In this document: in pieces, positions 31,312-39,597 of the stretch | How the letters are laid out: the number at the start of each line of letters is the position of its first letter | How positions within the stretch are numbered: position 1 is the stretch's first letter | Program-made: the position numbers and the translations under genes | The notes under the pieces: generated by a model | Databases searched by the model: none | What the model was told of the DNA's origin: nothing | Seen by the model: only the letters and a program-made list of their open reading frames with translations | Source: Streptomyces albireticuli | GTDB lineage: Bacteria; Actinomycetota; Actinomycetes; Streptomycetales; Streptomycetaceae | NCBI RefSeq assembly: GCF_021228125.1 | Contig: NZ_JAJQQS010000018.1 | Span: forward strand, 124,001-188,000 | DNA: 64,000 nucleotides | Direction of reading: 5' to 3'

Positions 31312-32538
31312 TCAGTTACCCGGGAGGTCGATGTCGGGCAGCAGGCTGATCTGGTGCAGGACGCCGTCGGCCCCGCCCAGTCGGGGGTACGCCGCCAGCA
31401 GCTTCGCATCGGTGCACAGGGCGGTGAGGTCGTCTTTGGGTTTCGGGCCGAAGGGGTAGCGGCCGAAGGTGGGGGCGGCGTTCTTCCCGGTCCGGCCGAC
31501 CGGGGTGCTGACGAGGATGCCGGCGACGGGAGAGAGGACGCCCTGCATCGCGGCGACGAAACCCCGCTCCAGGGCGTACCGCTGGGAGGTCGGATTCGGC
31601 GTGTGCGGGCCGGGGTCGTCCGCCGGGGTGAGGTAGAGCTCGTCCAGCAGTGCCAGGACGTAGCTGTAGGCCGCGTCGGAGAGCTGGGCCAGTGTCTTGA
31701 GCGGGCCGGTGAAGGAGTCCGCCGTGGCGTCCGTCATGATCGGCCAGACGGCGTCGTCCCCGTCGATGGTGAACTTCTGCCGGCCGTTGTCGTCGACGAC
31801 GACGCCGATGCCGTAGAGGCCGTCCCGGATGCGGGTGAACTTCTGGTAATGGGAGTCCTCCACCTCGTCGGGGGCGCCCTCGCCCTGTTCGACGATGACG
31901 TAGAGGGCATCCAGGGCACTCCCCCGGTCGATGACCGGAAGGGGCTTGGGCGGGCCGCCCCACTGGTTCCAGTAGCCCCGCAGGTACTGCCGCTTCCAGG
32001 CGTCGTCCTGGTTCCACGTGATCTGGTCGTTCAGGGTGACGATGCCCTTGCCGATCACGTCGTACAGCTCGCTGAGCGTGCGGTAGGTGTCCCCTTCCGC
32101 CTTGGAGTCCTGCACCACCATGCTCTCCGGGAGTTCGACCTCCATGAAACCCTCCACGGCGGCCGTCGAGACGCGCTGCTTGTGCAGGGTGAGTTCCGGG
32201 ACCCGGTGGAGCATGTCACCGGGGTAGGAGGGCACGTTGTCGTAGAAGCGGAAGGGCGTGCCGTCGACCTTTTCGCAGCCGGTGCCGGCCATGACGTTCC
32301 GCACCAGGGCCATGTGCAGCATTTCCTCGATCGCGATGCCGATCAGGGCGCGCTGCGCCGACAGGCCCTGGGCCCACTGGGAGTAGCCGGAGGTCTTGAT
32401 GGAGTACGCGGCGGTGAGGTAGGGCGGGATGGTGGACAGCTCGATGCGGGCCGCGTCGGCCAGGTGCCGGGCGAGTTCGTCGAGGGTGGTGATGCCGTCG
32501 GTCGTCCGGACGGCCGAGCGCTTCGTGAGGTAGGGCAT
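31312..32538 (-). CDS. Ferritin-like protein (VioB/iminophenyl-pyruvate dimer synthase type)
   Basis: 408 residues. The first ~230 form a ferritin-like helical domain with the diiron-type signatures ARIELSTIPPYLTAAYS and AIEEMLHMALVRNVM (E-x-P-P-Y and E-E-x-x-H). This is the family of VioB, RebD and StaD C-termini. The rest is a helical extension with no heme-binding RebD-like N-terminal part. ATG 32538 follows CTGGAGG. It is the last gene of the MNIO operon, 20 bp after the DUF2063 gene. It may be an oxidase acting on a pathway intermediate or modified peptide. Confidence 0.85.
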   Translation of the reverse strand: MPYLTKRSAVRTTDGITTLDELARHLADAARIELSTIPPYLTAAYSIKTSGYSQWAQGLSAQRALIGIAIEEMLHMALVRNVMAGTGCEKVDGTPFRFYDNVPSYPGDMLHRVPELTLHKQRVSTAAVEGFMEVELPESMVVQDSKAEGDTYRTLSELYDVIGKGIVTLNDQITWNQDDAWKRQYLRGYWNQWGGPPKPLPVIDRGSALDALYVIVEQGEGAPDEVEDSHYQKFTRIRDGLYGIGVVVDDNGRQKFTIDGDDAVWPIMTDATADSFTGPLKTLAQLSDAAYSYVLALLDELYLTPADDPGPHTPNPTSQRYALERGFVAAMQGVLSPVAGILVSTPVGRTGKNAAPTFGRYPFGPKPKDDLTALCTDAKLLAAYPRLGGADGVLHQISLLPDIDLPGN

Positions 32539-32558
32539 GGGGTCCTCCAGTACGGACG

Positions 32559-33200
32559 TCAGGCGGCCGGGGACGGCGGGGCCGTCGCGCGGTGGGCCCG
32601 GTGGCCGGCGTCGGTCGGGTCGTGGACGACGACGGTGCCGTCGCGGCGGGTCAGCGAGAGCCGGACCGGCTGGGCGCCGGGCGGTTCGGGTTCCTGCCCG
32701 TGGCGCACCGCGGCGGCGTAGCGGTGGACGGGGAAGCGTGCCTCGAAGAGCAGCGCGTCCCCGTCCTCGCCGGTGTCGGGCCCGTCGAGCACGGTCGTGA
32801 AGTCCCGCTCGAACCGGGCCAGATCGATGAGCAGGTCGATCCACTCCTCGGGCGGGCCGCCGTCCGCGGTGTCCGGGCGGGTGCGGGCCAGGTGGTCCGG
32901 GAAGTCGTCGCCGAGGGCGTCCAGGACCGGGGAGCGCGAGGGGTTGGCGTCCAGGTGGTCCAGGGCGAACCGTTCGAAGAGCTCCCGGCCCAGCAGGTGC
33001 AGCATCGCGGGATACCGCAGGCGCATGCAGCGCAGCAGCCGGAGCCGGTAGCCGCGGTGGTAGACGCGGAAGCGCTCCTCGGCCGACTGCGTGGCGGACG
33101 CGGTGAACACCTCCGCCAGGTACGGGACACGGCCCGGTGCCAGGAGCGCGGCCTGCATCCACCGCTGTATGTCGGCGAGTGAGCGCGGGACGTCATCCAC
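32559..33200 (-). CDS. DUF2063/BufC-like MNIO partner protein
   Basis: 213 residues. The N-terminal ~110 residues have the DUF2063 pattern: LADIQRWMQAALLAPG, YHRGYRLRLLRCMRLRYPAM and LGDDFPDHLARTRP. The C-terminal half contains DLARFERDFTTVLDGPD and a beta-rich end. These proteins accompany MNIO/DUF692 enzymes (as BufC/HvfC, MbnC-like) and recruit the precursor peptide. GTG 33200 overlaps the MNIO stop by 8 bp, consistent with a heterodimer. Confidence 0.85.
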   Translation of the reverse strand: MDDVPRSLADIQRWMQAALLAPGRVPYLAEVFTASATQSAEERFRVYHRGYRLRLLRCMRLRYPAMLHLLGRELFERFALDHLDANPSRSPVLDALGDDFPDHLARTRPDTADGGPPEEWIDLLIDLARFERDFTTVLDGPDTGEDGDALLFEARFPVHRYAAAVRHGQEPEPPGAQPVRLSLTRRDGTVVVHDPTDAGHRAHRATAPPSPAA

Positions 33201-34116
33201 GGCGACCGGTCCCCGCTCCGGCGGTGGCCGCCACCGACCTCGCCCGGTCGAGTTCGGCCTCCAGGGCGCGGAAGGGCGGGAGGCCGTCGTCGCGCTCGAT
33301 GACGGTGGCGGCTCCTCCGGTGAGCTCCACGGCGAGCCGGTACAGCTCCCAGACCCGGCCGGGCACCTCGGCGTCGTGGGTGTCGACGAGGTGCGTCCCG
33401 TAGTCGGTGTGCCCGGCCAGGTGCATCTGTGTCACCCGGTGGTGCGGCAGGGCCTTGAGGTACACCTCGGGGTCGAAGCCGTGGTTGACGGCGGAGACCT
33501 GGACGTTGTTGACGTCGAGGAGCAGCCCGCAGTCGGCCTCCTCGGCCAGCCGGCCCAGGAAGTCCCACTCGGTGAGGGTCGAGGCACGGAACTCCACGTA
33601 GCTGCTGGGGTTCTCCAGGACTAGCGGGCGCTCCAGGACGTCCTGGACGGTACGCGCGCGCCGTACGACGTGTGCCAGCGCCTCCTCGGTGAAGGGGATC
33701 GGCAGCAGGTCGTGGGTGTGGACGCCGAGCACGCCGGTCCAGCACACGTGGTCGGACACCCAGGGGGTGTCCACCGCGTCCGCCAGCCGTTTCAGCCGGC
33801 TCAGGTAGTCGCGGTCGAGCGGGTCGATGCTGCCGATCGACAGCGACACCCCGTGCAGGACGATCGGGTAGTGCTCGGCGATCTCGTCCAGTGCGCGGCG
33901 GCGGTCGGAGCGGGGATCGAGGTGGTTCTCGGAGATGATCTCGAAGAAGTCGACGGGCGGGCGGTGCGCGCGGATGTAGGGGATGTGCGGCCCTCGGAGG
34001 CCGAGCCCGAATCCGAGGTGCGGGGCCGTGCCGCCGGTCCGTATCCCCGTTCCGGCGGCTTCCCGGGGCGCTATGACGCCCCCTCGGCCGTCAGGACCGT
34101 GACATGGAAGTCGCAC
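33193..34116 (-). CDS. MNIO (DUF692) multinuclear non-heme iron oxygenase
   Basis: About 307 residues with a TIM-barrel DUF692 domain. The metal-ligand regions are all present: FFEIISENHLDPR, LHGVSLSIGS, SDHVCWTGV, LENPSSYVEF, DVNNVQVSAVNHGFDP, QMHLAGHTDYG and DTHDAEVPG. MNIOs oxidise Cys (or Asp) residues in ribosomal peptides, e.g. MbnB, TglH and bufferin BufB. Downstream of GTG 34116 I find no ATG or GTG before PHLGFGLGLRGPH, so this GTG, 46 bp inside the upstream gene, is the best start. The start has weak support. Confidence 0.92.
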   Translation of the reverse strand: MRLPCHGPDGRGGVIAPREAAGTGIRTGGTAPHLGFGLGLRGPHIPYIRAHRPPVDFFEIISENHLDPRSDRRRALDEIAEHYPIVLHGVSLSIGSIDPLDRDYLSRLKRLADAVDTPWVSDHVCWTGVLGVHTHDLLPIPFTEEALAHVVRRARTVQDVLERPLVLENPSSYVEFRASTLTEWDFLGRLAEEADCGLLLDVNNVQVSAVNHGFDPEVYLKALPHHRVTQMHLAGHTDYGTHLVDTHDAEVPGRVWELYRLAVELTGGAATVIERDDGLPPFRALEAELDRARSVAATAGAGTGRRG

Positions 34117-34952
34117 GTGGCCGTGTCGGCCGGGGGCGGTACGGGTGTGGAGGCGGTGACGGTCACCCACTGGTCGCCGGGGGTGGTGTGACCGGCGTAG
34201 AGCGGTACGGCGGTGGCCACGCCCTTGTCGTCGGTCGGAACCTGGCAGGTGGGGCTCGGCGACTTCCCCGCCTCCTTGAAGTACAGGACGGACGACAGAC
34301 CTTCCGGAATGGTGAAGGTGACCTGGACGTCCGGGAGGTGCCTGCCCGCGCTGTTGCGCACGATGGCCTGGAGCACGGGGAAGGCCACGCCCTCGTGACA
34401 GCGGGGGTTGTCCGCGGACGAGCGGAACAGGACGGCCGCCTTGTCGGAGTCACCGGCCCGCGGGGGCACGAGCCGTTCGCACTCGGGGAAGTAGTCGTCC
34501 GGTACGCCCTGGCCGGGGGCCGGGCCGAACGCCTTGCCCGCCGCGTACATCCGGCCCTCGAAGAGGTGGCGCGCCTGCTGCCAGACGCTCTTGCCCTTCA
34601 GCGGGCCGGCGGAGAAGACGCGGCTCTCGTTGATGGGGCTGGCGCAGCTGCCGTTGAACCGGCACGCCTGCTCACCCGGGTGGAACTGCTCGTAGTCGTC
34701 CCCCGCGTATCCGCATCCGCCCTGGCCCCGGCAGGCGCCTTCGCCGTGGCACACGTGCTGCACTGTTGCGCACTCGCCCGTGCCGGCCATGGTGGCCTTC
34801 CCGTGAACGTCCTGGCCCGCGCAGGAGTTGAGGCCCATACAGACGTGGAGTTCCCCGTCCTGGGAAGGTTGGCCGCAGATGTTCTCCGTCCGGGAGGGTC
34901 CCGGTCCGGCGGCCGGCTTCCGGCCGGGCTCAGGGGTCTTCTTCACCGCCAT
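34071..34952 (-). CDS. Cysteine-rich protein, candidate MNIO substrate
   Basis: 293 residues with 13 cysteines, nine of them between residues 26 and 103. The core reads HVCMGLNSCAGQ, GTGECATVQHVCHGEGAC and RGQGGCGYAG. The Cys-x-Gly-x-Gly spacing and NSCAGQ recall the Cys clusters of bufferin-like MNIO substrates, although the protein is far larger and lacks a signal peptide. Residues ~175-290 form an Ig-like beta domain (VTFTIPEGLSSVLYF). GGAGGGGG precedes the ATG. Its stop overlaps the MNIO gene. Substrate status is inferred from context. Confidence 0.75.
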   Translation of the reverse strand: MAVKKTPEPGRKPAAGPGPSRTENICGQPSQDGELHVCMGLNSCAGQDVHGKATMAGTGECATVQHVCHGEGACRGQGGCGYAGDDYEQFHPGEQACRFNGSCASPINESRVFSAGPLKGKSVWQQARHLFEGRMYAAGKAFGPAPGQGVPDDYFPECERLVPPRAGDSDKAAVLFRSSADNPRCHEGVAFPVLQAIVRNSAGRHLPDVQVTFTIPEGLSSVLYFKEAGKSPSPTCQVPTDDKGVATAVPLYAGHTTPGDQWVTVTASTPVPPPADTATCDFHVTVLTAEGAS

Positions 34953-34964
34953 GATGTCCCCCTC

Positions 34965-36278
34965 CTATGCCTTGCGCTTGGGCGCGGCCGCGGCCCGGGC
35001 GACCTGGCTGTTGACCTGGATCGGATGCCCGCTCTCCATGTCGCCGGGGTTGTCCGGGACGGTGAACTCCTCGATGGCGCCCTTCTGGAACAGCAGGCAC
35101 ATGCTGGAGCCGCCGTAGCTGAAGTAGCCCAGCTGGTCGCCCTTGGTGACGTGGTCACCGGGGCGCACCGTGAGCGTGACGGAGGAGATCTCGGTCATGC
35201 CGAGGGGCATGACGCACACCATGCCGAGGGGGGCGGGAGCCTCGATGAAGACCAGCCCCCGGGTGTTGACCGATGCCCCGTAGACCTGCGACTCGGTCCC
35301 CGAGCTGGGCTCCCACACACCCTCCAGCTCGGTGAACATGAGGGCCTCGACCACCCGGGCGCTGCGGACGATGCCGGTGACGGGCGCGTGCCAGCGGTGG
35401 TAGTCGGCGCCGGAAAGGAACGACTGGAGGACGTCACCGCCGATGAACGAGTCGGTGAGATCGCTGCTGTCGAGCATGTCGTGGAGGGAGTACCTCTGTC
35501 CCTTGGCCCAGAACTCGTCGCTGCGTTTGATGTTCCTGCGGATGCGTACGACCCGTCCGTCGTTGGCCGAGACGACGACACGGGGGTCGTGCTTGCCGGC
35601 GATCGGGCGCTCGCCGTCGAGGAGCTCACGGTGGAAGAAGGCGTTGTAGGAGGGGAACCCGCCGTGGTCGTCGTCCCAGTCGATCAGGAATTGCTCGAGC
35701 TTGAACTCGTCCTTGGCGGCGGGTGACAGCCAGCCGTGCTCCTCCTTGTTCAGGACGTCCCGGCTGTCCGGGCTGTCCAGGTGCGTACACCACTCGCGGA
35801 GGATGCCGAGCAGTGCCCTGTTGAACTGCTTGTCGCGGAACACCGCGTAGCCGGGCTCCGTCATCATCATGTAGCAGAACAGGGATGACAGAGGGAAGAA
35901 GTTCCGGTCGGGGTCGCCCTTGGGGTAGTACCGGGGGGTGCTGGTGACGACGCAGTCCAGGTGGTCGAGCAGGTCCGGGATGTCCCGCACCGTGTGCTTG
36001 GCGTCGGCGTTGATGGCGTGGGCGTCCTCGATCATCCGGCTGACATACATGCGGATGACGCCGTCGCGCTCGATCAGCTGCTGGAGGTCGTCGACGGACC
36101 GGCGCCGGACGATGGCGTTCCGGGCGCGCTTCTCGTGGACGTCCCGGCTGAACTGCTCCAGCCAGGCGTCCAGTGCCGCACGGTTCTTCGGCAGGTAGCC
36201 GGCGGCCCGGCCGAACGAGTTCCGGTAGCGCCTCTCGATGTGCTGGGCGCTCCGGATCTGCGGGGTGTGCTGGGTCAT
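34965..36278 (-). CDS. PsiD-like phosphatidylserine-decarboxylase-family protein
   Basis: 437 residues. An N-terminal helical domain (~1-190) precedes the PSD core with SYNAFFHRELLDGERPIAG, DYHRWHAPVTG (the His of the catalytic relay), VNTRGLVF and YFSYGGSSMCLLFQKG. The self-cleavage site is GGSS rather than the LGST of membrane PSDs, as in cytosolic PsiD-type L-tryptophan decarboxylases, and there is no membrane helix. It would process itself to a pyruvoyl enzyme and decarboxylate an amino acid. ATG 36278 follows AAGGAGAGG. It heads the MNIO operon, 12 bp before the Cys-rich gene. Confidence 0.88.
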   Translation of the reverse strand: MTQHTPQIRSAQHIERRYRNSFGRAAGYLPKNRAALDAWLEQFSRDVHEKRARNAIVRRRSVDDLQQLIERDGVIRMYVSRMIEDAHAINADAKHTVRDIPDLLDHLDCVVTSTPRYYPKGDPDRNFFPLSSLFCYMMMTEPGYAVFRDKQFNRALLGILREWCTHLDSPDSRDVLNKEEHGWLSPAAKDEFKLEQFLIDWDDDHGGFPSYNAFFHRELLDGERPIAGKHDPRVVVSANDGRVVRIRRNIKRSDEFWAKGQRYSLHDMLDSSDLTDSFIGGDVLQSFLSGADYHRWHAPVTGIVRSARVVEALMFTELEGVWEPSSGTESQVYGASVNTRGLVFIEAPAPLGMVCVMPLGMTEISSVTLTVRPGDHVTKGDQLGYFSYGGSSMCLLFQKGAIEEFTVPDNPGDMESGHPIQVNSQVARAAAAPKRKA

Positions 36279-36282
36279 GAGG

Positions 36283-36306
36283 GCCCCTCTCCTTCGGACG
36301 AGGGGC
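36283..36306 (-). promoter_or_regulatory. Leader hairpin next to the operon's ribosome binding site
   Basis: On the minus-strand transcript GCCCCTC (36306-36300) pairs with GAGGGGC (36289-36283), with the AAGGA of the Shine-Dalgarno sequence in the 10-nt loop, 4 nt before the PsiD-like ATG. It could gate translation of the MNIO operon. Confidence 0.35.
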
Positions 36307-36603
36307 TCAGGTTCCCGGACGCCGCCGAGACCGCTCAACACCCCCCTCGGAGGGCGGCGCAGGGAACAGGACCGGGCCGGGTGGCCCGAATCGGCTGCCG
36401 GCGTGGGGCGGACCCGAGGAGGTCGCTCCCCTTCCGCCTGCTCAGTGGGGCGCCGGGGCGGTGCCCGTCGACGACACGCGCGGACTTGAGGTCACTTCGC
36501 GGAGGAAAGCTTGGCCTGTACGCGACCGCTCGGCGGCGGGCCGCCGACTCGGCGACGCGATGCCGGGGCCTACGCGGCGCCGTGTCCTACGCGACGCCGT
36601 GTC
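36307..36603. other. Non-coding stretch upstream of the MNIO operon
   Basis: About 300 bp without a convincing gene between the YqeY 3' end and the PsiD-like start. It must contain the MNIO operon promoter, but no clear -35/-10 pair stands out. It ends in a 17-bp tandem repeat. Confidence 0.4.
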
Positions 36604-36619
36604 CTACGCGACGCCGGGG
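36569..36619. repeat. 17-bp tandem repeat, three copies
   Basis: Unit CCTACGCGACGCCGTGT at 36569, 36586 and 36603; the third copy runs into the 3' end of the YqeY gene and supplies its TAG stop. It may have reshaped that C-terminus. Confidence 0.8.
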
Positions 36620-36966
36620 CCGTCGAGGAAGCGAAGCAGTACGTCGGCCTCCGCGCGGAGCCCCGCGGCCCGGTCGGCGTGTGCGAGAGTCGTCAACTCC
36701 TCTGCCGCTGCCAGCCGTTCGGCCACCTCGGCACGCACGACGTCCGTCACCTCGCGCTCGCTCAGCTCACGGCGCGCCGCTTCGGTGACCCCGACGCCCG
36801 CGGGCGCGTGCTCCAGGGCCGTGCCGCGCAGCGCGGCTTCGCCGACGGGCACCGCCTCGGCGTTGTCCAGCGCCGCGAGTGTCGAGCGCAGGGCGCTCAC
36901 CGCGGCCTTGTCGCGGGCGCGCATCGCTTCGGGCAGTGCTTGACGCATACGGAGACGTAGAGACAT
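36604..36966 (-). CDS. GatB/YqeY-domain protein
   Basis: A 120-residue helical YqeY-like protein. MSLRLRMRQALPEAMRARDK and VSALRSTLAALDNAEAVPV are characteristic of the small YqeY family, related to the tail domain of GatB. The full bacterial YqeY is ~150 residues, so this one is short, and its stop lies in a tandem repeat. It has no GatCAB neighbours. The role of the family is not established. Confidence 0.8.
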   Translation of the reverse strand: MSLRLRMRQALPEAMRARDKAAVSALRSTLAALDNAEAVPVGEAALRGTALEHAPAGVGVTEAARRELSEREVTDVVRAEVAERLAAAEELTTLAHADRAAGLRAEADVLLRFLDGPGVA

Positions 36967-37385
36967 ACCGGTGACCTTATGGCCGCGCTCCTGAGCGGGA
37001 CAACGCGATTGCGGTGCGGGCCGGACGTCCGGTGGACCGCCGCGCGCCCGTGCTTCGGGATTCTGTCGAGCGGCTCGGAATAACCGAATTCACTCCCCTT
37101 CAAGGGCTTTCGCTCCAGTTGGCCGAATAGCCCCTGGCTGCCCCGCGGGCCCACGCCCATGCTGAGGAGTCTGCGATCGCCAGGGCGCAGGTCACTCACA
37201 GGACGCGCATGCGTGGGACGCCGCCTCGCCGTCCTCTGCCCCTGTTCCGCTCCTCTGCCGAAGACCCCGCAGACCCCGCAGAACCCGCAGAGAACCCGCA
37301 GGACCCCGCAGAGACACCGGGGAGCGCCACCCCCGGCCCCGCAAGCACACCCCTGCCCCGACTTCCCATCTCCGCAGGAGCCGTC
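36967..37385. other. Non-coding region between YqeY and the PLP decarboxylase
   Basis: 419 bp separating divergent genes. The only structure seen is a degenerate ~10-bp repeat (ACCCCGCAG-type, 37263-37317) in the decarboxylase leader and a short CCCTTCAAGGGC dyad near 37098. No ORF here has convincing coding bias. Confidence 0.45.
37263..37317. repeat. Degenerate 9-10-bp repeat, about five copies
   Basis: ACCCCGCAG and variants (AACCCGCAG, GACCCCGCAG) in tandem upstream of the decarboxylase; about 70 bp before its start. Confidence 0.65.
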
Positions 37386-39557
37386 ATGACCGATCAGCCC
37401 ACGCCCTCGGCCCGGCGCCGGTTCGCCGATGCCCTGGCGCGCCACGAGTCCCACTTCGACCTCACCGACGCCCCCGGCACCTCGACGCTCGCCGCGTGGT
37501 TCCTCGGCCCGAAGGCCGAGAACCAGCAACTGCTGGAGGACCTCGTGCGATCGGCGGTCCAGGCGCAGGCCGACGACCGGCGGGAGCTCTACCCGGACGA
37601 CCCCGTCTACGTCACCGAGGAGATGAAGCGTTCGGAGGCGTACCAGCAGGACGTCAAGAACCTGCGGGGCGAGTTCGAAACCCTGCTGAACTCCCTGCGG
37701 GGCTCCACCCCCGCCTGGAGCTACCGCTTCCAGGGCCATATGAACTGGGACCTGACCCTCCCCGGCATCGCCGGTTACTTCGCGGGCATGCTCTACAACC
37801 AGAACAACGTCGCCGCCGAGGCGTCACCGGTCACCACACTGCTGGAGAAGGCGGTCGGCGAGGACCTGTGCCGGCTGCTGGGCTACGCCGTCGGGGAGTC
37901 CTGGGGGCACATCACCTGCGACGGCACCGTGGCCAACCTGGAGGCCGCCTGGTCGGCCCGTAACCTCACGTACCACCCCGTCGCCGTCGCCGAGGCGATC
38001 CGCCGGGAGGCCGGGCTCGCGGCGGCCCGCGACATGACCGTGCCCCTGCCCGACGGCACCGAGCGGCCGCTCCTGGAACTCACCCCCTGGCAGCTGGTCA
38101 ACCTGCGCCCGAACACCGTGCTGGACCTGCCCACCCGGCTGCGGAACGCCTACCGGCTGACCGACGACCAGCTGAACCTCGTCGACCGGTACACGATCCA
38201 GCACCTCGGGTACGACAGCTTCCGCCGCTTCCTCAAGGACGAGGTCGAGCCCGGCGTGATACTGGCGTCGGCCACCATGCACTACAGCTGGCCCAAGGCG
38301 GCCGCCGTCCTCGGGATCGGCCGCGACAACCTGCTCCCCGTCGGCGTCGACCTCGACGCGCGGGCCACCGTGGAGGCCCGCCGCGAGCTGCTCGACGAGT
38401 GTCTGCGCCTGCGCCGGCCCGTACTGCTGGACGTCGCCGTCGTGGGCAGCACCGAGCTCAGCGCCGTCGACCCCCTGGCCGGCATCCTCGACCTGCGCGA
38501 CGAATACGCGCAGCTCGGTCTGGGCTACCCGATACACGCCGACGCCGCCTGGGGCGGCTACTTCGCCGCCGTCAAGCGGCCGAAGCCGCACAACGGCAAG
38601 CCGCGCATCACCCCGGACCTGGCCATGAGCCGCTACGTCAACGAACAGTACGACGCGCTGCACCGCGCGGACTCGATCAGCATCGACCCGCACAAGGCCG
38701 GCTACGTCCCCTACCCGGCCGGCGGCCTGTGCTACCGCGACAAGCGGCAACGCGACCTGATCGCGATGGGCGCCGCCTACATCGACCAGGGAGCGCCCGT
38801 CGACACCAACGTCGGCCTCTTCGGCGTCGAGGGCTCCAAGCCCGGTGCCGCGGCGGCCGGCGTCTACCTCAGCCACCGCGTCATCCGCACCGACGCCGGC
38901 GGCTACGGGCGCATCCTCGGCCAGGCGCTGTTCAACAGCAAGCGCTTCTACGCCGCCGTCCGCACCATGGCCCGGCCCGGCGACCCGTTCACCCTCGCCA
39001 CCTGCCAGCGCATCCCCGCCGAACGGGCCCCGCACCCCGACCCGACGCTCGTCGAGGAAGAGCTCGCCTACATCAGCGAGCACATCGTTCCCAAGCGCAA
39101 CGAGGAGCTGCTCGGGGACCACAAGGCCATGAAGCGCCTCCGCGAACTGGGCTCGGACCAGATCATCATCGGGTACGCGTTCAACCCGGTCGTCGACGGC
39201 CGTCCCAACACCAGCCTGAAGGTGGCCAATCAGCTCAACGAGCACATCGCCCAGCGGCTCAGGCTCCTTCCGGAACTGGTCGAGCCCAGGACCCCGCAGG
39301 CCCACGAGATGCCTCCCCTCATCGTCACCTCGTCCGACTTCGACCCCGCCCTCCACGGCCGGGAGTTCATCGACGCGTTCTGCGGGCGGCTCGGCGTCGT
39401 CGGCGAGGACCCGCTGACGCCGGTCACGTACCTGATCTCCACGACGATGGACCCCTGGATGACGGACACCGCCGACGGCGACTTCATCCCCGTCCTCGTC
39501 GAGGCCCTCCGCGACACGGTGGTGCGCTGTGTCGAAGAGATGAACCTGACGCCCTGA
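37386..39557 (+). CDS. Group II PLP-dependent amino acid decarboxylase (large form)
   Basis: A 723-residue pyridoxal-phosphate decarboxylase of the glutamate/aromatic amino acid family with N- and C-terminal extensions (usual length ~480-620). The PLP Lys437 is in SISIDPHKAGYVPYP, the stacking His near 299 (SATMHYSWPKAA) and the Asp in HADAAWGGYFAA. ATG 37386 has AGGAG 6 bp upstream. Resemblance to bacterial tyrosine-type decarboxylases suggests an aromatic amino acid substrate, without certainty. A DJ-1 protein follows after 40 bp, probably in one operon. Confidence 0.88.
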   Translation: MTDQPTPSARRRFADALARHESHFDLTDAPGTSTLAAWFLGPKAENQQLLEDLVRSAVQAQADDRRELYPDDPVYVTEEMKRSEAYQQDVKNLRGEFETLLNSLRGSTPAWSYRFQGHMNWDLTLPGIAGYFAGMLYNQNNVAAEASPVTTLLEKAVGEDLCRLLGYAVGESWGHITCDGTVANLEAAWSARNLTYHPVAVAEAIRREAGLAAARDMTVPLPDGTERPLLELTPWQLVNLRPNTVLDLPTRLRNAYRLTDDQLNLVDRYTIQHLGYDSFRRFLKDEVEPGVILASATMHYSWPKAAAVLGIGRDNLLPVGVDLDARATVEARRELLDECLRLRRPVLLDVAVVGSTELSAVDPLAGILDLRDEYAQLGLGYPIHADAAWGGYFAAVKRPKPHNGKPRITPDLAMSRYVNEQYDALHRADSISIDPHKAGYVPYPAGGLCYRDKRQRDLIAMGAAYIDQGAPVDTNVGLFGVEGSKPGAAAAGVYLSHRVIRTDAGGYGRILGQALFNSKRFYAAVRTMARPGDPFTLATCQRIPAERAPHPDPTLVEEELAYISEHIVPKRNEELLGDHKAMKRLRELGSDQIIIGYAFNPVVDGRPNTSLKVANQLNEHIAQRLRLLPELVEPRTPQAHEMPPLIVTSSDFDPALHGREFIDAFCGRLGVVGEDPLTPVTYLISTTMDPWMTDTADGDFIPVLVEALRDTVVRCVEEMNLTP

Positions 39558-39597
39558 CCCGCTGCTCGCGACATCACGCCCTCACGAGGAGAAGACC

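Noticed and set aside
34071..34170. ATG 34170 as the MNIO start
   Set aside because: It would overlap the Cys-rich gene by 100 bp and add residues not seen at the N-terminus of MNIO proteins; GTG 34116 is closer to the domain.
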